A stretch of 64,000 nucleotides of DNA from Xanthomonas prunicola (lineage in GTDB: Bacteria > Pseudomonadota > Gammaproteobacteria > Xanthomonadales > Xanthomonadaceae), in contig NZ_PHKV01000004.1 of the NCBI RefSeq assembly GCF_002846205.1, positions 218,073 through 282,072 on the forward strand. The letters are read 5' to 3'. The notes under the pieces are model-generated. The model was not told where the DNA came from, searched no databases, and saw nothing but the letters and a program-made list of their open reading frames with translations. Shown in pieces: positions 26,361 through 35,622 of the stretch. A program made the translations under genes and the position numbers. The stretch's first letter is position 1. The number at the start of each line of letters is the position of its first letter.

Positions 26361-28079
26361 ATGATTGAATCCAGCGCCATGACACCGGGGATCCGCCAGT
26401 TCTGTGTTTCCGCCCTGACCGCCAGCCTCAGCCTGGCGGTTTTTGCTGCGTGGGCCGGCGAAATCAAGGGTGTTGGCGTGAGTACCGGCGCAACCGGAAC
26501 TCGCGCAGAAATTCAACTCGTCGGCAGCGGTGGGTTCAAAACCTTGTCGCTGGCGAACCCGAATCGCTTGGTCGTCGATTTTCCAGATTCCTCCGGCGTG
26601 CGCGGCCTCAAACTACCGTCCGCTGCCGGGTTGGTGACGTCGGTGCGCACCGGTCAGCCGGTGCCGGGGACGTTCCGGGTGGTGTTCGAGCTGGCAACGC
26701 CGGTGACGCCGCTCAAGCCGCAGATGCAGACCATGGGGAGCGGGTCGACGTTGGTGATCGAGTGGCCGGGCGATCCGACCCCGCCAGTGACCTCCGCCGT
26801 TGCGGCGGCGCCAACGGTTGCCCCCGCGCCGCGTCCGCTTGACGCGCAGCGCGAGGCCGCGCGCGCAACCGCTGCGCTGGCCGCTTCTGCGCAGCGCGCC
26901 TCCTCGGTGCCGCCGCCCCAACCACAAACTCCGCCGCCTGCACCGTACGTGCCGGCATCGGCGATGCCGACTGTCACTCAGGCGTCGGTTCCGACAACCG
27001 TCGCCACTGGCGTACCGACGCTGCGGCCCGGCACCACCACTCATAACGCAGCGCCGACTGGCGTAGCAGGCAGCACGCCTAACCGTGCCAGCGTGCCCAG
27101 CGGCAACGCATCGGCTGGGGCAGTGGCCGCCGGCAGTAGCGCATCCGCAGCTGCCATCTTGAACGGCGGCAGCGCACCGACGGGAGCGATGTCAGGGAGT
27201 AGCCCAGCAGTCGCCCCCAACGGCGGGTCGAGTGTGGTGGCCGCCGCAAACGACGACGACCTTCCGCCGCGTCCGGTGCTGCCCAGCGAGGCATCGCGCG
27301 TCAAGATGGCGCCAGGCATGCGGCCGTTGATCGTCGCCATCGATCCCGGCCATGGTGGCCAGGATCCGGGTGCGATGGGTCCGACCGGCAAGCGCGAAAA
27401 AGACGTGACCCTGGCGGTCGGCCGCGAACTGGCACGCCAGATCAACGCCACGCCCGGGATGAAGGCGTACCTGACCCGCGACACCGACGTGTTCATTCCG
27501 TTGCCCATGCGCGCGCAAAAGGCGCGGGCTGCGAAGGCCGACATCTTCATTTCCATCCATGCCGACGCTGCAGAAAATCGCAGTGCGACCGGCTCGTCGG
27601 TGTACGTCCTGTCGACCAAGGGCGCCTCGTCGCAACGCGCGCGCTGGTTGGCCGATAAGGAAAACGCGGCCGATCTGGTGGGTGGCGTGCGGCTGCAACA
27701 AACCGAAAGCACGCTGGCCAATGTGCTGCTGGACCTGGCGCAGAGCGGCCACATGAAGGCCTCCGAGGATGCCGCCGGCCATGTGCTTGGTGGCCTCAAG
27801 CGTATCGGCAACAATCACAAACCGCAGCTGGAGCGCGCCAATTTCGCGGTGCTGCGCACCTCCGACATGCCGGCGATGCTGGTCGAAACCGCCTTCATCT
27901 CCAACCCGGACGAAGAACGCCGCCTGATCGACCCGGCCTACCAGCGCAAGATCGCTGCCGCCGTGCTGGATGGCATCGATACCTTCTTCACCCGTCAGCC
28001 GCCGCCGGGCACGTTGTTTGCCGCGCGCGCGCAGGCCGAGGCCGATGCCGTCGGCACCGTGGCCGGCGGCAGTCGCTGA
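26361..28079 (+). CDS. amiC: N-acetylmuramoyl-L-alanine amidase with AMIN domain
   Basis: A 572-residue periplasmic amidase that splits septal peptidoglycan during cell separation. It has a signal sequence (about 7-31, ending AAWAG), an AMIN domain (about 32-130) for septal targeting, a very long low-complexity linker rich in Ala, Pro, Thr, Ser and Gly (about 135-305) and a zinc-dependent amidase_3 domain (about 320-555). Zinc and catalytic residues lie in DPGHGGQDPG, SIHADA and VETAFISN. The linker explains why it is longer than E. coli AmiC (417). It may equally be called AmiB from its mutL-linked position. Confidence 0.93.
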   Translation: MIESSAMTPGIRQFCVSALTASLSLAVFAAWAGEIKGVGVSTGATGTRAEIQLVGSGGFKTLSLANPNRLVVDFPDSSGVRGLKLPSAAGLVTSVRTGQPVPGTFRVVFELATPVTPLKPQMQTMGSGSTLVIEWPGDPTPPVTSAVAAAPTVAPAPRPLDAQREAARATAALAASAQRASSVPPPQPQTPPPAPYVPASAMPTVTQASVPTTVATGVPTLRPGTTTHNAAPTGVAGSTPNRASVPSGNASAGAVAAGSSASAAAILNGGSAPTGAMSGSSPAVAPNGGSSVVAAANDDDLPPRPVLPSEASRVKMAPGMRPLIVAIDPGHGGQDPGAMGPTGKREKDVTLAVGRELARQINATPGMKAYLTRDTDVFIPLPMRAQKARAAKADIFISIHADAAENRSATGSSVYVLSTKGASSQRARWLADKENAADLVGGVRLQQTESTLANVLLDLAQSGHMKASEDAAGHVLGGLKRIGNNHKPQLERANFAVLRTSDMPAMLVETAFISNPDEERRLIDPAYQRKIAAAVLDGIDTFFTRQPPPGTLFAARAQAEADAVGTVAGGSR

Positions 28080-28217
28080 CCCGCTGGGCTATCATTCCGC
28101 ACTGATTCCCTGAGTGACGGCGCCTGCGCGCCGCCGGATTGCCGTGCCGACGTTCGTCTTGCCTGCCACCCCCGACATCCATCCTGTTTTGCGCTGCCAG
28201 CGCTCAAGCGTGCGCTG

Positions 28218-30095
28218 ATGGCGATCCGTCAGTTACCCGAGATCCTGATCAACCAGATCGCTGCCGGCGAAGTCGTCGAGCGTCCCGCCTCGGTGGTCAA
28301 GGAGTTGGTCGAAAACGCCCTCGATGCCGGGGCCACCCGCGTGGACATCGATCTGGAAGAGGGCGGCGTGCGGCTGATCCGCATCCGCGACAACGGCGGT
28401 GGCATTACGCCCGATGAGCTGCCGTTGGCGGTGTCGCGGCATGCCACCAGCAAGATCGCCTCGCTGGACGATCTGGAAACCGTCGCTACGCTCGGCTTCC
28501 GCGGCGAAGCCCTGCCGTCGATCGCCTCGGTCAGCCGCTTTACGCTGATCTCGCGCCGTCACGATGCCGAACACGGCTCGGCGCTGCAGATCGAAGGCGG
28601 GCGGCTTGGCGAGGTGACGCCGCACGCGCATGCGCCCGGTACAACGGTGGAAGTGCGCGAGTTGTTCTTCAACGTGCCGGCGCGGCGCAAGTTTCTGCGC
28701 GCCGAGCGTACCGAACTGGGACATATCGAAGAGTGGCTGCGTTCGTTGGCGTTGGCGCGCCCGGATGTGGAATTGCGTGTGGCGCACAACGGCAAGCCGT
28801 CGCGCCGCTACAAGCCGGGCGATCTGTATTCGGATGCGCGGCTGGGCGAAACCCTGGGCGAGGACTTCGCGCGTCAGGCCTTGCGCGTGGATCACAGCGG
28901 CGCCGGCCTGCGGCTGCATGGCTGGGTCGCGCAACCGCATTACTCGCGGGCCAGCACGGATCAGCAATATCTCTACGTCAACGGCCGCTCGGTGCGCGAT
29001 CGCAGCGTGGCGCATGCGGTCAAGATGGCCTACGGCGATGTGTTGTTCCATGGCCGCCAGCCCGCGTACGTGCTGTTTCTCGAGCTGGACCCGGCGCGCG
29101 TGGACGTCAACGTGCACCCGGCCAAGCACGAGGTGCGTTTCCGCGAAGCGCGGCTGATTCACGACTTCGTCTATCGCACCTTGCAGGATGCCCTGGCACA
29201 GACGCGCGCCGGCGCCACGCCCAACAGCATCGGCAGCGATGGCGTCGGCTACGCGGGCGCCACGTCTGCAGGAATTGGCGGCATTGGCAGCGGAGGCGTT
29301 CCGAGCCATGGCAGCTCACCCGGTACCGGCGGTGGCGGCTACAGCTACGCCAGCTGGACGCCTGCGCAGACGCCGCTGGGCCTGCGCGTGGACGAGGCGC
29401 GCGCCGCCTACAGCGCGCTGTATGCGCCGCCGCCGAGCAGCGCCCAGCAATCGGCGGGGATGCCGGCCCTGGCCGGCACCGGATTGCCGGCGACTGCAGA
29501 AGACAGTGGGGTGCCGCCGCTCGGATATGCCATCGCGCAGTTGCACGGCATCTACATCCTGGCCGAAAACGCCGAGGGCTTGATCGTGGTGGACATGCAC
29601 GCTGCGCACGAGCGCATCGGCTACGAGCGGCTTAAAACTGCGCACGACAGCATCGGCCTGCACGCGCAGCCGTTGCTGGTGCCGATGACGTTGGCAGTGG
29701 GCGAGCGCGAAGCCGACACCGCCGAGCGCGAAGCCGACACGCTTGCCACGCTCGGGTTCGAGATCACCCGCGCCGGTCCGCAGTCGCTGCACGTGCGCAG
29801 CATTCCCGCGTTGCTGGCCAATGCCGAACCGGAGGCGCTGCTGCGCGATGTGCTGGGCGATCTACGCGAGCATGGTCAAAGCCGTCGCATTGCCAGCGCA
29901 CGCGACGAACTGCTCTCCACCATGGCGTGCCACGGCGCAGTACGCGCCAACCGCCGCCTCACCGTGCCGGAAATGAACGCGCTGCTGCGCGATATGGAAG
30001 CGACCGAGCGCTCGGGCCAATGCAACCATGGCCGACCGACCTGGGCGCGGTTTACGCTGAGCGATATCGATCGTTGGTTTCTCAGGGGGCGTTGA
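28218..30095 (+). CDS. mutL: DNA mismatch repair protein MutL
   Basis: A 625-residue MutL. The GHKL ATPase domain has [18 protein letters not shown] and [13 protein letters not shown] glycine- and serine-rich linker (about 340-375) leads to the C-terminal dimerisation domain. That domain contains [12 protein letters not shown] (residues 459-470), a form of the endonuclease motif DQHA(x)2E(x)4E with Met for Gln. It also has [12 protein letters not shown] and CNHGRPT, the other metal-site motifs. E. coli MutL lacks these, so this protein is predicted to nick DNA itself, as in bacteria without MutH. It overlaps the next gene by one base (TGATG). Confidence 0.96.
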   Translation: MAIRQLPEILINQIAAGEVVERPASVVKELVENALDAGATRVDIDLEEGGVRLIRIRDNGGGITPDELPLAVSRHATSKIASLDDLETVATLGFRGEALPSIASVSRFTLISRRHDAEHGSALQIEGGRLGEVTPHAHAPGTTVEVRELFFNVPARRKFLRAERTELGHIEEWLRSLALARPDVELRVAHNGKPSRRYKPGDLYSDARLGETLGEDFARQALRVDHSGAGLRLHGWVAQPHYSRASTDQQYLYVNGRSVRDRSVAHAVKMAYGDVLFHGRQPAYVLFLELDPARVDVNVHPAKHEVRFREARLIHDFVYRTLQDALAQTRAGATPNSIGSDGVGYAGATSAGIGGIGSGGVPSHGSSPGTGGGGYSYASWTPAQTPLGLRVDEARAAYSALYAPPPSSAQQSAGMPALAGTGLPATAEDSGVPPLGYAIAQLHGIYILAENAEGLIVVDMHAAHERIGYERLKTAHDSIGLHAQPLLVPMTLAVGEREADTAEREADTLATLGFEITRAGPQSLHVRSIPALLANAEPEALLRDVLGDLREHGQSRRIASARDELLSTMACHGAVRANRRLTVPEMNALLRDMEATERSGQCNHGRPTWARFTLSDIDRWFLRGR

Positions 30096-31030
30096 TGGCA
30101 GTGCACAGGGGGAAGGGCTGGCTGCTCGGCATGCTGGTCGCAGCGGTATTGGTCGGTTGCGGGCGCGATGCGGCCCCTCCGGCGGCGCCGGTCGCACTCG
30201 ACAAGACATTCCTGGCCGACACGGCCGCCTGGCGCCAAGCGCGTCTGAAAGAACTGCGCGCGCCCGATGGCTGGACCAGCCTAGTGGGTCTGCACTGGCT
30301 GTCGCTGAAGGCGCATTACATCGGCAGCAGCGCCGACAGCGGTATCAAACTCGCAGTGGGCCCGCCCAAGATGGGCATGGTGGCCACTGAGAACAATGCG
30401 GTCTGGTTCGTGCCCGAGCGCGGCGCCGCGCTGACCCTCGATGGCAAGCCGCTGACCAGCCGGATCCGCTTCCAGTCCGACCGCGATCCGCAGCCCACCC
30501 TGATCCATTTCGACGATGGCAAAGGGGTGTTGAGCCTGATCCATCGCGGTGACCGCTATGCGCTGCGCGTCAAGCATGCCGACGCGACGTCGCGCACGCA
30601 CTTCGCTGGACTGGACTACTGGCCGTTGGATCCGTCCTGGCGTATCAGCGCGCGCTACGTGCCCAATCCTGTCGGCAAGACCATCCCGATCGTGGATATC
30701 GTCGGTATCAGCAGCGAGCAGCCGAATGCGGGTGCGATCGCGTTCGAGCGCGACGGCAAAACCTATCGATTGGAAACCATCGGCGAGCCAGGGCGGCCGA
30801 TGTTTGTGGTATTCGCCGATCGCACCAGCGGCCACGGCAGCTATCCGGCCGGGCGTTTTCTGGATCTGGACGTGCCCGATGCCTCCGGGAAGGTTGTGGT
30901 CGACTTCAATCGTGCCTACAACCCGCCATGCGCATTTACCCCATTCGCCACCTGCCCGCTGCCGCCGCCGGAGAATCGCATAGATCTGGCGGTATCGGCG
31001 GGCGAGAAGGCCTACAAGGTGTCGCACTGA
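30095..31030 (+). CDS. DUF1684 family lipoprotein
   Basis: A 311-residue exported protein. The signal LLGMLVAAVLVGCGRD has a good lipobox (LVGC, Cys at about residue 21). The body matches DUF1684: DGWTSLVGLHWL at the start, DYWPLDPSWRISARYVP in the middle and DFNRAYNPPCAFTPFATCPLPPPENR near the end. The function of the family is unknown. Its ATG shares a base with the mutL stop, so it is translationally coupled to mutL, although a functional link is not obvious. Confidence 0.86.
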   Translation: MAVHRGKGWLLGMLVAAVLVGCGRDAAPPAAPVALDKTFLADTAAWRQARLKELRAPDGWTSLVGLHWLSLKAHYIGSSADSGIKLAVGPPKMGMVATENNAVWFVPERGAALTLDGKPLTSRIRFQSDRDPQPTLIHFDDGKGVLSLIHRGDRYALRVKHADATSRTHFAGLDYWPLDPSWRISARYVPNPVGKTIPIVDIVGISSEQPNAGAIAFERDGKTYRLETIGEPGRPMFVVFADRTSGHGSYPAGRFLDLDVPDASGKVVVDFNRAYNPPCAFTPFATCPLPPPENRIDLAVSAGEKAYKVSH

Positions 31031-31063
31031 CATGGGTGACGTTGATAGATGCGGGAAAGCACG

Positions 31064-32038
31064 ATGACGGGGCAACGGACAACGGCGATGCGCCAACGTG
31101 TTGCCGCCTGGTGCGGCGTCGCGCTGCTCGGCCTGACCTTGTGGAGCGGGGCGCTTGCGCCGCTGTGGGCACGCGGCGTCAGCGATGCGCCGGCCGGCCC
31201 GCCGGTGCCGCTGCTGTGGAAGGTCGATGGCAAGGGCGGCACCTTGTATCTGTTGGGTTCGTTCCATGTGCTCAAGCCCAGCGACTACCCGCTAGCGCCG
31301 GATGTGATGCAGGCCTTCGCCAAGGCCGACCGTCTGCTATTCGAGTTGCCGCCTGACGATGCGCAGTCGCCGGAACTGGCCAGTCGCATGCTGCAGGCCG
31401 CGCGGCGCACCGACGGGCGCACGCTGCAGGACACGCTGGACGCAAAAACCTGGCAGTCACTGAGTGCCTACGCGCGCAGGTACGGCATGTCGCTGGAGAG
31501 CTTGCAGCCGCTCAAGCCCTGGTTCGTGGCACTGACGATCAGCCTGGCCGAGATGACCCGGCAAGGTATGGACCCGAACGCTGGGCTGGACCATTACCTG
31601 ATGGAACAGGCGCAGGCGCGCGGCAAACCGGCCGATGGCCTGGAGCGCGCCGCCGAACAGATCGCGTTGCTCGATGGCATGTCGCCTACCGAGCAGCATC
31701 AGTTGCTGGAAGAGCCGCTGGACGAGGCAGATGCCACCGTCCAATTGCGCCAGCTGCATGCGGCCTGGCGCAATGGCGACGTGCATACGCTGTCCACGCA
31801 AATGGCAGAAGACATGCGCCGCCAGTACCCGGCGCTCTATCAGGACATCAATGTCGAGCGCAATGCGCGCTGGGTGCCGCGTCTGGAACAGCGGCTTGGC
31901 AAAGGCAGCGGTACCACGCTGGTGGTGGTCGGTGCGCTGCATTTGCTGGGGACCGACGGGGTAGTGGAGCGCCTGCGTGCACGCGGCTACCACGTGGAGC
32001 GGATCTGCTCGGCCTGCGCAAAGCAGGCAGGCCGCTGA
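31064..32038 (+). CDS. TraB/GumN family protein, exported
   Basis: A 324-residue protein with an N-terminal signal sequence (AAWCGVALLGLTLWSGALAPLWA) followed by a TraB/GumN domain: GTLYLLGSFHVLKPSDYPL at the front and VVVGALHLLGTDGVVERLRARGYHVERI at the end. The paired GxxH (GSFH, GALH) and the glutamates between them resemble the metal site proposed for Tiki/TraB proteases. GumN lies beside the xanthan gum genes in Xanthomonas; this one does not. I prefer the ATG at 31064, which follows GGGAAAG; 31049 is possible. Confidence 0.86.
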   Translation: MTGQRTTAMRQRVAAWCGVALLGLTLWSGALAPLWARGVSDAPAGPPVPLLWKVDGKGGTLYLLGSFHVLKPSDYPLAPDVMQAFAKADRLLFELPPDDAQSPELASRMLQAARRTDGRTLQDTLDAKTWQSLSAYARRYGMSLESLQPLKPWFVALTISLAEMTRQGMDPNAGLDHYLMEQAQARGKPADGLERAAEQIALLDGMSPTEQHQLLEEPLDEADATVQLRQLHAAWRNGDVHTLSTQMAEDMRRQYPALYQDINVERNARWVPRLEQRLGKGSGTTLVVVGALHLLGTDGVVERLRARGYHVERICSACAKQAGR

Positions 32039-32082
32039 TTGACTGCGCCTGGGAGCGTGGAGGCTCCTGGCGCAGCTTTGAC

Positions 32083-32658
32083 TCAGCCGCGATTGCGTGC
32101 CTTGCCGGTGGTGCCGTGATTGTTGCCCGGCGTGCCGTGCGTGCCGGTTCCCATCGGACCGCTGCCCAGGCCGCTTGCGCCGGGCGGGGTCGGTGGCGTG
32201 CCAGGGCCACCCGGGCGACCGAAGCCGGCGCCGAAATTGCGCTGGAACTCCTGCCACAACTCCAGGTTGCGCTCGGTCAGCTGGTTCATCATCGCCCAGG
32301 GGGTCTGCCCAAGCAGGTTGCCCATCTGCTGACGGAACTGCTGCTGCTGGTCCAGGAACACCTGCATGCTGCGCTCCAGGTAGTTGCCCATGAAGCCCTG
32401 CAGCGAGTCGCCGTAGAAGCGGATGATCTGGCTCAGCAGCTGGGTGGAGAGCATCGGCTCGCCGTCCTGTTCGCGGTCGGCAATGATTTGCAGCAGCACC
32501 GCACGGCTCAGGTCTTCGCCGCTCTTGGCGTCGCGTACTTCGAATTCTTCGCCATCGATGATCAATTGGCGCACATCTTCGATGGTGATGTAGCTGGAGA
32601 TTTCCGTGTCGTAGAGACGGCGATTGGGATACTTCTTGATGATGCGAAGTCCGGCCAT
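32083..32658 (-). CDS. phaR: Polyhydroxyalkanoate synthesis repressor PhaR
   Basis: A 191-residue DNA-binding regulator of polyhydroxybutyrate granule genes. The N-terminal DNA-binding domain reads RIIKKYPNRRLYDTEISSYIT (about 4-24), the family hallmark; the following PHB-accumulation domain has SQIIRFYGDSLQGFMGNYLERSM. The C-terminus (about 145-191) is a Gly/Pro/Thr-rich disordered tail. PhaR binds both PHB and its own promoter. It lies 159 bases downstream of phaB on the same strand, in line with a PHB role. Confidence 0.94.
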   Translation of the reverse strand: MAGLRIIKKYPNRRLYDTEISSYITIEDVRQLIIDGEEFEVRDAKSGEDLSRAVLLQIIADREQDGEPMLSTQLLSQIIRFYGDSLQGFMGNYLERSMQVFLDQQQQFRQQMGNLLGQTPWAMMNQLTERNLELWQEFQRNFGAGFGRPGGPGTPPTPPGASGLGSGPMGTGTHGTPGNNHGTTGKARNRG

Positions 32659-32817
32659 GGAACGTTCACCCACACTGATAGTGCGCGCAGGATGGCGCAC
32701 CGCAGCAGCGCTTGCAACAGCCAAAACGCCTTATTTGCTTAAGCGGACACATTAGAAATGTTGCGCAGCATGGTTTTTGTTGTAAATCCATGCTGCACCG
32801 CAAAGTTGCAGCAAACG

Positions 32818-33558
32818 CTACCAGCCCATGTGATGGCCGCCATTGATGTCCAGATTGGAGCCGGTGATCCAAGCAGCCTCTTCCGCAACCAGAAACGCGA
32901 CCGCATAGGCGATCTCTTCCGGGCGTCCCAGCCGGCCGGTCGGGATGTCGGCCACGATCTTGGCGCGAACCTCTTCCGGCACCGCCATCACCATGTCGGT
33001 GGCCACGTAACCGGGCGAGACCGTGTTGACAGTGACCCCGAATGCCGCATTTTCGCGCGCCAGCGAGATGGTGAAACCATGCATGCCTGCCTTGGCCGCC
33101 GCGTAGTTGGCCTGACCGTACTGGCCCTTGAGCCCGTTAATGGAGCTGATCTGAATCACCCGGCCCCAGCCACGCTTGCGCATGCCCTCGATGACCGGGC
33201 GGGTCACGTTGAAGACCGAATTGAGGTTGGTGTTGATGACCTCGTGCCACTGCTCGGCCGTCATGCGGTGAAAGGTGGTATCGCGGGTGATGCCGGCGTT
33301 GTTGACCAGCACCTCGATCGGCCCCAGCGCGGCTTCGACCTCTTCCACCAAGGCGCGCGCATGCTCGGACGAGGCCACATCGCCGCGAAACAAGGAGAAA
33401 CCATAGCCTTGCGCCTGCATGCGCTGTTGCCAGGCGCGTGCCTTTTCTTCATCGCGGAAGTTGCTGGCGACCCGGTGACCCTGGTCGGCCAGGCGTTTGC
33501 AGATCGCAGTACCGATACCGCCGGTGCCGCCGGTGACCAATGCGACGCGAGATGTCAT
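32818..33558 (-). CDS. phaB: Acetoacetyl-CoA reductase
   Basis: A 246-residue short-chain dehydrogenase that reduces acetoacetyl-CoA to (R)-3-hydroxybutyryl-CoA with NADPH, the monomer for PHB. TGGTGGIG binds the cofactor, and the catalytic set is Ser in QISSING with YAAAKAG. The segment DTTFHRMTAEQWHEVINTNLNSVFNVT is typical of PhaB/FabG. GGAG precedes the ATG at 33558. Its place next to phaR favours PhaB over FabG. The synthase genes (phaC/phaE) are not in the window. Confidence 0.9.
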   Translation of the reverse strand: MTSRVALVTGGTGGIGTAICKRLADQGHRVASNFRDEEKARAWQQRMQAQGYGFSLFRGDVASSEHARALVEEVEAALGPIEVLVNNAGITRDTTFHRMTAEQWHEVINTNLNSVFNVTRPVIEGMRKRGWGRVIQISSINGLKGQYGQANYAAAKAGMHGFTISLARENAAFGVTVNTVSPGYVATDMVMAVPEEVRAKIVADIPTGRLGRPEEIAYAVAFLVAEEAAWITGSNLDINGGHHMGW

Positions 33559-33645
33559 GACGACTCCAATCAACAAGTAAGGCTGAGGGCGATCCGGGAG
33601 CGTGCCGACGCGGCCGCGCCTGGACGCCGGTGCTGGGGCGCAATT

Positions 33646-34545
33646 CTAGTCACGCTGGCGCTCGGATGCGCAGATATCACGGTCCAGCTGGCGTTGCCGC
33701 GGGAGCGACTGTGGCGAAAAATGCTGCACTGCCTGCTGCAGCAGGGTCTCGACCGCTGCATGCCGCGGCAGCGCGTCCGGCCGCTGGCCCAGCGCGGCCC
33801 AGGCGGCGTGCAGGGGCGGTAGTGGGTCGGTATCGTCCAGTGCGGGTGCGTCGTGCGACTTGGACAGCTTGCGGCCATCACGATCCAGCATCAGCGGTAG
33901 GTGCAGATAGCGCGGCTGCGGCAGGCCCAGTGCGCGCTGCAGCACCAGCTGGCGCGGGGTGGAGTCGAGCAGGTCGGCGCCGCGCACGACATCGGTGACG
34001 CCCTGCGCTGCATCGTCTACCACCACCGCCAGTTGATAAGCCCAATAGCCATCGGCGCGGCGCAGCACCACATCGCCCACCTCGGCGTAGACGTCCTGCA
34101 CTACCGGGCCTTGTAGCGCGTCGTGGAAGACGACCGGCGATTGCCGCGGCACCCGCAGGCGCACCGCACGGCGCTCGCCCAGCGGCGCGACGCAGGCGTG
34201 GTGGATGCCGCCCATGCCGGCCAGGTCGGCGCGGCTACAGCTGCACTCGAATGCCTGGCCGGTCTCCAGCAACTGGTCGATGGCGGCGGTGTAGACGGCG
34301 TCACGCTCGGACTGCCGGATCACGGGAAGATCCGAGTGCAGACCGAAGGCAGTCAGGGTGCGTAGTTGCCGTTCGCAGGCACCGGGTTCGGCGCGCGGCG
34401 GGTCGATGTCTTCGATGCGCACGCACCACCGTCCGCCGGCATGCCGGGCCAGTAGCCAGCTGCCGAATGCAGCCAGCAGGGAGCCGAAGTGCAGGGGGCC
34501 GGTGGGCGAGGGCGCGAAGCGGCCGAGATAGGAGGGCGATGGCAT
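33646..34545 (-). CDS. gluQ: Glutamyl-Q tRNA(Asp) synthetase
   Basis: A 299-residue truncated relative of glutamyl-tRNA synthetase, without the anticodon-binding domain. It attaches glutamate to the queuosine base of tRNA-Asp. The class-I signatures are FAPSPTGPLHFGSL (HIGH region) and KLSKSHDA (KMSKS region). The zinc cysteines lie in FECSCSRADL. The first ATG is 34545. It depends on queuosine, so it is linked by pathway to queG at 23-24 kb in this window. Confidence 0.94.
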   Translation of the reverse strand: MPSPSYLGRFAPSPTGPLHFGSLLAAFGSWLLARHAGGRWCVRIEDIDPPRAEPGACERQLRTLTAFGLHSDLPVIRQSERDAVYTAAIDQLLETGQAFECSCSRADLAGMGGIHHACVAPLGERRAVRLRVPRQSPVVFHDALQGPVVQDVYAEVGDVVLRRADGYWAYQLAVVVDDAAQGVTDVVRGADLLDSTPRQLVLQRALGLPQPRYLHLPLMLDRDGRKLSKSHDAPALDDTDPLPPLHAAWAALGQRPDALPRHAAVETLLQQAVQHFSPQSLPRQRQLDRDICASERQRD

Positions 34546-34642
34546 GGGCAACTGAATCGTCGGTCAGGTGCTTGCTTGATTTCAAGCCGCGACACCCGCA
34601 GATCCGCAACAGTTCACCCCGCATCAGTGGAGCCTCTGCGCC

Positions 34643-35521
34643 ATGTTCAACCGCATTTTCCTGTTCCTGCTGACCAACTTCGCGGTGCTGATGCTCGCCG
34701 GCATCGTCATGTCGGTGCTGGGCGTCAATCCCGCGCAAATGAGTGGTCTGTTGGTGATGGCCGCCATCTTCGGTTTCGGCGGCTCCTTTATTTCCCTGCT
34801 GCTGTCCAAGTTCATGGCCAAGCGCAGCACCGGCGCGCAGGTCATCACCGAGCCGCGCACCCCGACCGAGCGCTGGTTACTGGAGACCGTGCGCCGCCAG
34901 GCCCAGGCTGCCGGCATCGGCATGCCGGAAGTGGCGATCTATGAGGGACCGGAAATCAATGCCTTCGCAACCGGCGCCAATCGCAACAATGCCTTGGTGG
35001 CGGTGTCGACCGGCCTGCTGCAGAACATGGACCAGGATGAAGCCGAGGCAGTGCTCGGCCACGAAATCGCCCACGTCGCCAATGGCGACATGGTGACCAT
35101 GGCGCTGTTGCAGGGCGTGCTCAATACCTTCGTGATCGTGCTCGCACGCGTGGTCGGCGGCGTCATCGACAGCGCCCTGTCGGGCAACCGCGACAGCGGC
35201 CGCGGCTTTGCGTACTACATCATCGTGTTCGCGCTGGAGATGGTGCTTGGCATGTTCGCGACTATGATTGCGATGTGGTTTTCGCGTCGCCGCGAATTCC
35301 GCGCCGATGCCGGTGGTGCGCAACTGGCCGGCCGCAGCAAGATGATCGCTGCGCTGGAGCGGCTGTCGCTCAACCATGGCCAGAACACCTTGCCCTCCCA
35401 GGTGCAGGCATTCGGCATTTCCGGCGGGGTGGGTGACGGCCTGCGCCGTCTGTTCCTGAGCCATCCGCCGCTCACCGAGCGCATCGCTGCGCTGCGTGCC
35501 GCCAACGGCACTGCGATGTAA
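34643..35521 (+). CDS. htpX: Membrane protease HtpX
   Basis: A 292-residue zinc metalloprotease of the inner membrane that degrades misfolded membrane proteins alongside FtsH. Two N-terminal transmembrane helices (about 4-24 and 34-54) precede the active site [13 protein letters not shown] (HExxH near residue 140). Two further hydrophobic segments follow ([36 protein letters not shown]), then [15 protein letters not shown] with the third zinc ligand. The length matches E. coli HtpX (293). A strong bidirectional terminator follows. Confidence 0.96.
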   Translation: MFNRIFLFLLTNFAVLMLAGIVMSVLGVNPAQMSGLLVMAAIFGFGGSFISLLLSKFMAKRSTGAQVITEPRTPTERWLLETVRRQAQAAGIGMPEVAIYEGPEINAFATGANRNNALVAVSTGLLQNMDQDEAEAVLGHEIAHVANGDMVTMALLQGVLNTFVIVLARVVGGVIDSALSGNRDSGRGFAYYIIVFALEMVLGMFATMIAMWFSRRREFRADAGGAQLAGRSKMIAALERLSLNHGQNTLPSQVQAFGISGGVGDGLRRLFLSHPPLTERIAALRAANGTAM

Positions 35522-35550
35522 GTTGTCGTGTTGGTCGTCGCTCGTAGGCA

Positions 35551-35581
35551 ACAAAAAACCCGCAGGATGCGGGTTTTTTGT
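35551..35581. terminator. Bidirectional terminator between htpX and fimX
   Basis: A 14-bp perfect stem (arms 35551-35564 and 35568-35581, loop GGA) with an A-run on the left and a T-run on the right. It can stop transcription from both convergent genes. Confidence 0.93.
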
Positions 35582-35622
35582 TGCCGTGCGATGGTGTGGA
35601 GTGAGCGGAGCGGTGCCGGCTT

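Noticed and set aside
32818..33558. FabG (fatty acid reductase) instead of PhaB
   Set aside because: The sequence is compatible with both, but the adjacent phaR gene and lack of fab genes favour PhaB.
34643..35521. Possible sigma-32 control of htpX
   Set aside because: I could not find a convincing heat-shock promoter in the short gap upstream.
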